The notes beneath the pieces are model-generated. The model searched no databases. It was given only the letters and a program-made list of their open reading frames with translations, and was not told where the DNA came from. From an uncultured Flavobacteriales bacterium (GTDB taxonomy: Bacteria > Bacteroidota > Bacteroidia > Flavobacteriales_D > Sanyastnellaceae), in assembly GCA_938003665.1 (NCBI GenBank), contig CALKYI010000028.1, positions 1 through 12,075 on the forward strand: DNA of 12,075 bases, written 5' to 3'. A program made the translations under genes and the position numbers. Shown here piece after piece: positions 8,254-12,075 of this stretch. Position 1 is the first letter of the stretch. Each line of letters starts with the position of its first letter.

Positions 8254-8387
8254 ACAAAAAACCCCGTACACGAGGCACGGGGTTCTAGGTTTGAATGGTT
8301 TGCTCGCCTTGTTTGTTCCAAATGACGAAACCCATTGCGACAGGATTGCTGTACACAATGGGTCTCTGATATCATTCTAAACAAAGC
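8254..8387 (-). ncRNA. Candidate small RNA gene, about 134 nt, rod-like hairpin plus terminator (6S-like?)
   Basis: A complete-looking small RNA unit on the minus strand between convergent odhB and rodA. Transcription predicted from about 8387 goes leftward to the terminator at 8256-8284. The first 82 nucleotides (8387 to 8306) fold into one irregular rod. The basal 9-bp stem pairs 8379-8387 with 8306-8314 and includes one G-U pair. A 6-bp stem pairs 8371-8376 with 8321-8326. An 11-bp stem pairs 8356-8366 with 8327-8337 and has the core ACCCATTG/CAATGGGT. A 4-bp tip pairs 8349-8352 with 8340-8343 around a 5-nt loop. About 21 mostly unpaired nucleotides follow, then the terminator. The stem base coincides with the predicted start site, and there is no ORF of note inside. 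If the weak 6-bp stem opens, the rod has a 12 x 12 internal bubble between two firm stems, as in 6S RNA. The existence of an RNA is well supported; its identity as 6S is inference. Confidence 0.72.
8256..8284 (-). terminator. Intrinsic terminator (leftward; possibly bidirectional)
   Basis: An 8-bp G+C-rich stem (AACCCCGT at 8260-8267 with ACGGGGTT at 8277-8284) surrounds a 9-nt loop. Read on the minus strand it is followed by a run of U residues (UUUU then GUU, from 8259 down), a textbook intrinsic terminator for leftward transcription. Read on the plus strand it lies directly after the odhB stop but is followed by CTAGGTTTG, not a U tract, so it would be a weaker terminator for odhAB. It probably ends the candidate small RNA and any read-through from rodA, since no other terminator is seen after rodA. 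Confidence 0.85.
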
Positions 8388-8392
8388 ACACC

Positions 8393-8423
8393 CAAAGATA
8401 CGAATTTTCACCCTATAAATCAA
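8393..8423 (-). promoter_or_regulatory. Consensus flavobacterial promoter for the small RNA
   Basis: On the minus strand, TTG (8423-8421) is followed after exactly 20 bases by TATCTTTG (8400-8393). This matches the Bacteroidota/Flavobacterium consensus TTG-N17-23-TAnnTTTG at every defined position. The predicted transcription start, about 6 bases downstream, falls near 8387, which is the first paired base of the small-RNA hairpin. The region is A+T-rich compared with the flanking genes. The promoter points away from rodA (it lies beyond the rodA stop), and the only thing downstream of it is the hairpin and terminator, so it is not a promoter for a protein gene. Confidence 0.75.
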
Positions 8424-8441
8424 GTGAATTAGTTGATTTAT
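8415..8441. repeat. Perfect 9-base inverted repeat over the -33 element
   Basis: ATAAATCAA (8415-8423) and TTGATTTAT (8433-8441) are perfect inverted copies separated by 9 bases. The centre-to-centre spacing is 18 bases, close to two helical turns, which suits a dimeric DNA-binding regulator. The left arm contains the -33 TTG (minus strand) of the small-RNA promoter. As an RNA it would be a weak, A/U-only hairpin not followed by a U tract, so a terminator role for rodA is unlikely. An operator function is inference. Confidence 0.5.
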
Positions 8442-8466
8442 TCGATGAATGCGGTATATGTATCGA

Positions 8467-9789
8467 TTAACGAAGTACTGTAAATCGCTCAGCGTCCAAC
8501 CGTAACAGGATGAAAACGAGCAAGGTAAATCCGGTCAAGGAGGATCCTCCAGCGCTGATGAAGGGCAAGGGAATTCCGATGACCGGTGCCAGTCCGAGTA
8601 CCATGCCCACATTGATGGCGTAGTGCATGAACAGAATGCTGGCCACGGCGTAGGCATAGATGCGCGTGAAATCACTGCGTTGCCGCTCGGCCAAGGCGAG
8701 GATGCGCAGGAGCAAGATCGTGAACAAGAGGAGCGTCATCGACGTCCCCAGCAAGCCCCACTCTTCTCCAATGGTGCAGAAAATGAAGTCCGTTTCTTGC
8801 TCTGGAACGAAACCGTAAGCGGTCATGGGGCCTTTTAGAAATCCTTTCCCCGTGACGCCGCCCGAGCTAATAGCCGCTTTGGCGTGACGGATGTTGTAAT
8901 CGGCATCTGGATTGCCCACATCAATGCCGAACAACACGTGGATTCGGTCTCTCTGGTGCGGGCGCAGCACCTCCTCCAATCCAAACTGCAATCCAGCCGA
9001 AAGGACGATGGCGGCGGCAAAGCTGAACAACACCGCTCGGCGGGTGCGTTTGCGTCTCCGAGGTACGGTCCACTGGGGCACCGTGGCCCACAAGGAGGCT
9101 CCCAGAACGATGAGGATGCCCCACAGAATCCAAGCCCCTGTGGCTTCACCCGCTCCGGGGTAATGCACCGTGCTAGCCCCACTGAGGATGGTCGCGATTG
9201 TAACGAGTAACGCGCAGAGTACGGCGATCAAAACATTGCCCGATAGCCCCTCTCGGTAAAACACGAGGATCAACCCGGTGAATACCAAAACGGTCCCAGC
9301 ATCAGGCTGCAGGAGTACGAGGGCCGCCGGTACAGAGACGATGGCCACCGCTTTAAACAACGATCCCCATTGATTGAACCGATCCTGGTTTCGGCTGAGC
9401 ATCCAAGCGAGCATCAGAGAGGTACCGGTCTTCGCAAACTCCGAAGGTTGGATGCCGATGCCCCCGAATGAAAACCAGGATTTGGCTCCGCCAATGCGTT
9501 TTCCAACGGCCAAAACCGCGAGCAGGAGCAGGATGTTGACGGCGTAGTGAATGACCGAGGTGCGGATGAAAAATTCTCCTTCGATGACCAGCAATAGAAA
9601 GGCCAGTACCAGGCTCGCCGCCACCCATATGAACTGCTTCCCGAGCTTCCCACTGAAATCAAACCACTCGACCGTGCTCGCGCCTGCCGTGGCGCTGGCT
9701 ACGTTGAACAGCCCGATGACCATCAAGGCGACGACCAACCCTGCGGTGAGCCAATCAATGCGCTGTGATATGGGGGCGGTTCTTCTCAC
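8467..9789 (-). CDS. rodA: RodA, SEDS-family peptidoglycan glycosyltransferase
   Basis: Polytopic inner-membrane enzyme that polymerises lipid II into glycan strands during lateral wall growth, acting as a pair with PBP2. I place the start at the GTG whose GTGA overlaps the mrdA stop (9786-9789), giving 440 residues starting with a short basic/polar tail (VRRTAPISQR) before the first membrane segment. A longer reading from 9906 would add 39 Arg/Pro-rich residues lying inside mrdA and is rejected. SEDS signatures are GGAKSW (100-105) followed by IQPSEFAK (113-120), HQRDRIHVLF in the large extracellular loop, and PEQETDFIF, whose Asp334 corresponds to the catalytic aspartate region of RodA. GIPLPFISAGGSS is near the C terminus. 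About ten membrane segments are visible, and length and motifs are intact. It is last in the mreD-mrdA-rodA operon. No terminator is seen directly after its stop, so transcription may run on to 8256. Confidence 0.96.
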   Translation of the reverse strand: MRRTAPISQRIDWLTAGLVVALMVIGLFNVASATAGASTVEWFDFSGKLGKQFIWVAASLVLAFLLLVIEGEFFIRTSVIHYAVNILLLLAVLAVGKRIGGAKSWFSFGGIGIQPSEFAKTGTSLMLAWMLSRNQDRFNQWGSLFKAVAIVSVPAALVLLQPDAGTVLVFTGLILVFYREGLSGNVLIAVLCALLVTIATILSGASTVHYPGAGEATGAWILWGILIVLGASLWATVPQWTVPRRRKRTRRAVLFSFAAAIVLSAGLQFGLEEVLRPHQRDRIHVLFGIDVGNPDADYNIRHAKAAISSGGVTGKGFLKGPMTAYGFVPEQETDFIFCTIGEEWGLLGTSMTLLLFTILLLRILALAERQRSDFTRIYAYAVASILFMHYAINVGMVLGLAPVIGIPLPFISAGGSSLTGFTLLVFILLRLDAERFTVLR

Positions 9790-11588
9790 AAGGGTTGTTC
9801 TGGGAAGGGGTAGGTCGCCGCGAGGACGCGCTGCTCTTTGGCGTATTGGGTCACTTCCTGATGGAGGTACTTTTCGATCATCAAACTGGCGATGGGGGCG
9901 GCCCAATCACCTCCAGCTCCGGCGTTTTCGACGTAGACACTGAGCGCGATCTGTGGGTTGTCGGCCGGTGCAAAGGCGATGAAGACCGAGTGGTTGCCGT
10001 TGGGGTTTTGAACGGTGCCTGTTTTGCCGCAGACTTCCACACCGGGTGTGGCCGCTCGTTTGCCTGTTCCATCGTTGGCGGTTATCACCGTGGACATGGC
10101 GCGGATGACGGAATTGAAATGTTGCGCAGCAATACCGGACTCCATTCGTACGATGCCTTCACTGCCTCGGACGGCGTGAGGTGTGATGTAATGCCCTCGG
10201 TTCGCCAACGTCGCGGCAAGGTTGGCCATGTGCATGGGGGTGGTGAGCAATTCGCCTTCCCCGATGGAAATGGAATAGATGGTGGAATACGCCCATCGCT
10301 TACGGCCGTACATCCGGTCGTAATCGGTGGTGTCCGGAACGGACCCAGACCGCAAGGCCGGAAAGTGGCCGCCGAGGTCCGTTCCCAGTCCGAAGTGCCG
10401 CACGGATTCTGACCACGTACCCAGATTATCGTGTGCGTCGCTGAAGATGCTGCCCGTTGAGCCGTCTTGGATCATGCGTTTCATGACTTCATGGAAGTAC
10501 GGATTGCAGGAGTGGACGATGGCTTCCTCCAAGTTGTCAAAGTTGTGTGGCCCGTGGCAGCCGATGATGTCGCGGTCGCAGACAATGCGGTTGGATGGGC
10601 GCAGCACGCCGCGGTCCATGGCAATGAGCCCTTGGACCATTTTGAAAATGCTGCCTGGGCGGTAGGTCGCGCGCAGGGTTCGGTTGAAAAGCGGCTTGTT
10701 GGGGTGGTTGAGGAGGCTGTCGTAATTCGCTCCACGATCCCGTCCAGTGAGCAAATCGGTCCCATAGCTCGGGGCACTGACCATGGCGAGGACTTCCCCC
10801 GTCGCCGGTTCGATGGCAACGATGGCTCCTCGCTTGTTTGCCATGATGCGTTCACCATACGCCTGCAATTCCAAATCCAAGGTGAGTTGAATATCCTCGC
10901 CTGGCACGGGAAGCGTATCGAGCATGCCGGCTTGGGCCGGTTCTCGGTAGTCGTTGCGGATGTCAACAATGTGGTGCCGCGTCCCGCGTTTTCCGCGCAG
11001 CGTGGATTCCCATTGCAGTTCCAAACCGGACTTTCCCTTGTAGTCGCCTAGCCGATAACCTTGGTTCGACGCGAGGTCATTTTGGTCCACTTCTCGGAAT
11101 TCCCCCACGAGGTGGCTCGCCAATCCGGAGGGGTTGGTCCGGATGGATCGCCGCCGCACTTCGACGCCTGGGAATCGCCATATTTCTCCGGAGATGCGGG
11201 CATAGGCCTCTGCCGTGAGTTGTTTCTGAATGCGTGAAGGCCTGTACGTAGCGTAATTCTCGGCCCGGCGAAACGCCCGAGCGAGGCCTTCGGGTGTCAT
11301 CTCGATCAATTCGGCCAAAGCGAGGGTGTCAAGTCCTCCGGCGGCTTTGCATTTGCGCGGAGTGAACCAAATGTCGTACCCGGCTTTGTTGTTGACGACG
11401 ATTTCGCCATGACGGTCACGGATGAGGCCACGGGCCGGCTCCAGCGTTTCTGTTTCCTCGGTCAAACGTGCTGCATAGGCCTTCCATTCGTGGGCGAATA
11501 CCTGCATTTGCACCAATCGCCCGAGGTAAATGAGGGTGATGAGCAGGAAAATTCCCCCGATGATCCATTGGCGTTCACGCAGTTTCAT
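9786..11588 (-). CDS. mrdA: Penicillin-binding protein 2, elongasome transpeptidase
   Basis: Class B penicillin-binding protein that cross-links peptidoglycan in the elongasome with RodA. Start at the ATG at 11588, within an ATGA overlap with mreD, gives 600 residues. The 60 extra codons up to 11768 lie within mreD and look non-biological. It has a short cytoplasmic tail (MKLRERQ) and one signal-anchor segment (about 8-30). A pedestal/dimerisation domain (about 50-215) begins with EPARGLIRDRHGEIVVNN. The transpeptidase domain (about 250-580) has the catalytic serine motif S313-I-F-K316 in YRPGSIFK, the second motif S360-C-N362, and K522-T-G524 in VCGKTGTVQNPNG. All three active-site motifs are intact, so it should bind beta-lactams. 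A Cys/His cluster lies just before the second motif (Cys337, Cys344, His345, His348, His359, Cys361); a metal site is possible but unproven. Its stop overlaps the rodA start. Confidence 0.96.
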   Translation of the reverse strand: MKLRERQWIIGGIFLLITLIYLGRLVQMQVFAHEWKAYAARLTEETETLEPARGLIRDRHGEIVVNNKAGYDIWFTPRKCKAAGGLDTLALAELIEMTPEGLARAFRRAENYATYRPSRIQKQLTAEAYARISGEIWRFPGVEVRRRSIRTNPSGLASHLVGEFREVDQNDLASNQGYRLGDYKGKSGLELQWESTLRGKRGTRHHIVDIRNDYREPAQAGMLDTLPVPGEDIQLTLDLELQAYGERIMANKRGAIVAIEPATGEVLAMVSAPSYGTDLLTGRDRGANYDSLLNHPNKPLFNRTLRATYRPGSIFKMVQGLIAMDRGVLRPSNRIVCDRDIIGCHGPHNFDNLEEAIVHSCNPYFHEVMKRMIQDGSTGSIFSDAHDNLGTWSESVRHFGLGTDLGGHFPALRSGSVPDTTDYDRMYGRKRWAYSTIYSISIGEGELLTTPMHMANLAATLANRGHYITPHAVRGSEGIVRMESGIAAQHFNSVIRAMSTVITANDGTGKRAATPGVEVCGKTGTVQNPNGNHSVFIAFAPADNPQIALSVYVENAGAGGDWAAPIASLMIEKYLHQEVTQYAKEQRVLAATYPFPEQPL

Positions 11589-12075
11589 CGGGCGGAACGT
11601 TGGCGACGGGTGAGCAACAGAATTAGGACAAACGCGCCCGTAGATAAAAAGGACGAGGTGAGGGCTTTCCCAATAGCGCGGGGAATCAAATCCCACCGTC
11701 CGGCCTCCAATCCAAACATCCAGAGGTGGTGAATGGTCAACAGCAACAAGCACCGGATGGCGAACCACTGCACGCCCATGGACGACAGGGTCGGCTGATC
11801 GGTGATTTCATACCCTTCCCGTGGTGCGAGCAATCGATTGACGGCTGGCGTTGCCAAGGCCATCAATACAGCGCTTGACATGAACAGTCCGCCTTCGAAC
11901 GTTGCCGCATCTACGATGCTGCCAAATCCAGCGGCGACCACCAGGAGAAACAGCGGCGAAGATTGCAATGGCATGAGCAACAACCCCAATAGGTGCAGCC
12001 CGATAAACCACCACCCTGCTGCGAATGCGGCGTACTGGAAAAACAGCACGTGCAATCCCAATGGAATGATGACCC
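11585..12075 (-). CDS. mreD: MreD, rod-shape-determining membrane protein, N terminus cut off by window edge
   Basis: Small polytopic inner-membrane protein of the elongasome scaffold, working with MreB and MreC to direct lateral wall synthesis. The frame is open to the window edge (codons for VIIPLGLHVLFF are readable before any start). A TTG at 12061 would remove part of the first membrane helix, so the true start lies beyond 12075. About 163 residues are present and probably only a handful to about 20 are missing, judging from the usual 165-185. Four to five hydrophobic segments are visible, including WWFIGLHLLGLLLMP, LFLLVVAAGFGSIVDA and a C-terminal FLSTGAFVLILLL. The conserved loop PREGYEITDQPTLSSMG, followed by a helix with IHHLWMFGLEAG, resembles Bacteroidota MreD. 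Its TGA overlaps the mrdA ATG. mreB and mreC would be expected further right, outside the window. Confidence 0.88.
   Translation of the reverse strand, partial: VIIPLGLHVLFFQYAAFAAGWWFIGLHLLGLLLMPLQSSPLFLLVVAAGFGSIVDAATFEGGLFMSSAVLMALATPAVNRLLAPREGYEITDQPTLSSMGVQWFAIRCLLLLTIHHLWMFGLEAGRWDLIPRAIGKALTSSFLSTGAFVLILLLTRRQRSAR

Noticed and set aside
8306..8387. Hairpin considered as a tRNA or riboswitch
   Set aside because: There is no cloverleaf, anticodon arm or CCA end, and no protein gene lies downstream on the same strand for a riboswitch to control.
8464..8487. CGATT / AATCG dyad at the rodA stop codon
   Set aside because: 5-bp A/T-leaning stem, partly within coding sequence and without a following U tract; not a terminator.
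9765..10412. Open frame on the plus strand opposite mrdA (215 codons)
   Set aside because: It is antisense to the PBP2 active-site region, with low-complexity Gly/Asp/Arg content and no recognisable domain.
11589..11768. Upstream extension of mrdA
   Set aside because: The extra 60 residues overlap mreD, lack any anchor or family similarity, and the ATG at 11588 precedes the signal-anchor directly.

Overview
The window looks like chromosomal housekeeping DNA from a member of the Bacteroidota (Flavobacteria-like lineage) with fairly high GC. Four things point there. The protein sequences have a Bacteroidota flavour (OdhA, MreD, RND exporter, short-chain prenyl synthetase). Start codons lack Shine-Dalgarno sequences. 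The mreD-mrdA-rodA order is present. Two intergenic regions carry perfect matches to the Bacteroidota -7 promoter element TAnnTTTG. I see no insertion sequence, CRISPR array, tRNA, rRNA or phage gene.

Layout, plus strand: the 3' part of an RND/MMPL-type membrane exporter (1-1860, cut by the window edge), rmlA for dTDP-sugar synthesis (1873-2757), a trans-isoprenyl diphosphate synthase (2754-3737) and a small uncharacterised alpha-helical protein (3734-4120). These four are packed as one operon, with 4-base start/stop overlaps at the last two junctions. An 80-base gap with a promoter follows, then odhA (4201-6927) and odhB (7012-8253), the E1 and E2 subunits of the 2-oxoglutarate dehydrogenase complex of the TCA cycle.

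Layout, minus strand (reading leftward from the right edge): mreD (5' end cut off), mrdA (PBP2) and rodA, joined by ATGA and GTGA overlaps. They form the rod-shape/elongasome operon. RodA polymerises glycan strands from lipid II, PBP2 cross-links them, and MreD belongs to the membrane scaffold.

The most interesting part is the 213-base gap between the converging odhB and rodA genes. It holds what looks like a complete, free-standing small RNA gene on the minus strand. It has a consensus flavobacterial promoter (TTG, 20 bases, TATCTTTG), an 82-base rod-like hairpin that starts exactly at the predicted transcription start, and a strong intrinsic terminator ending one base from the odhB stop codon. 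The rod can be drawn as two strong stems around a 12 x 12 nucleotide central region, reminiscent of 6S RNA. A perfect 9-base inverted repeat covers the -33 element of its promoter.
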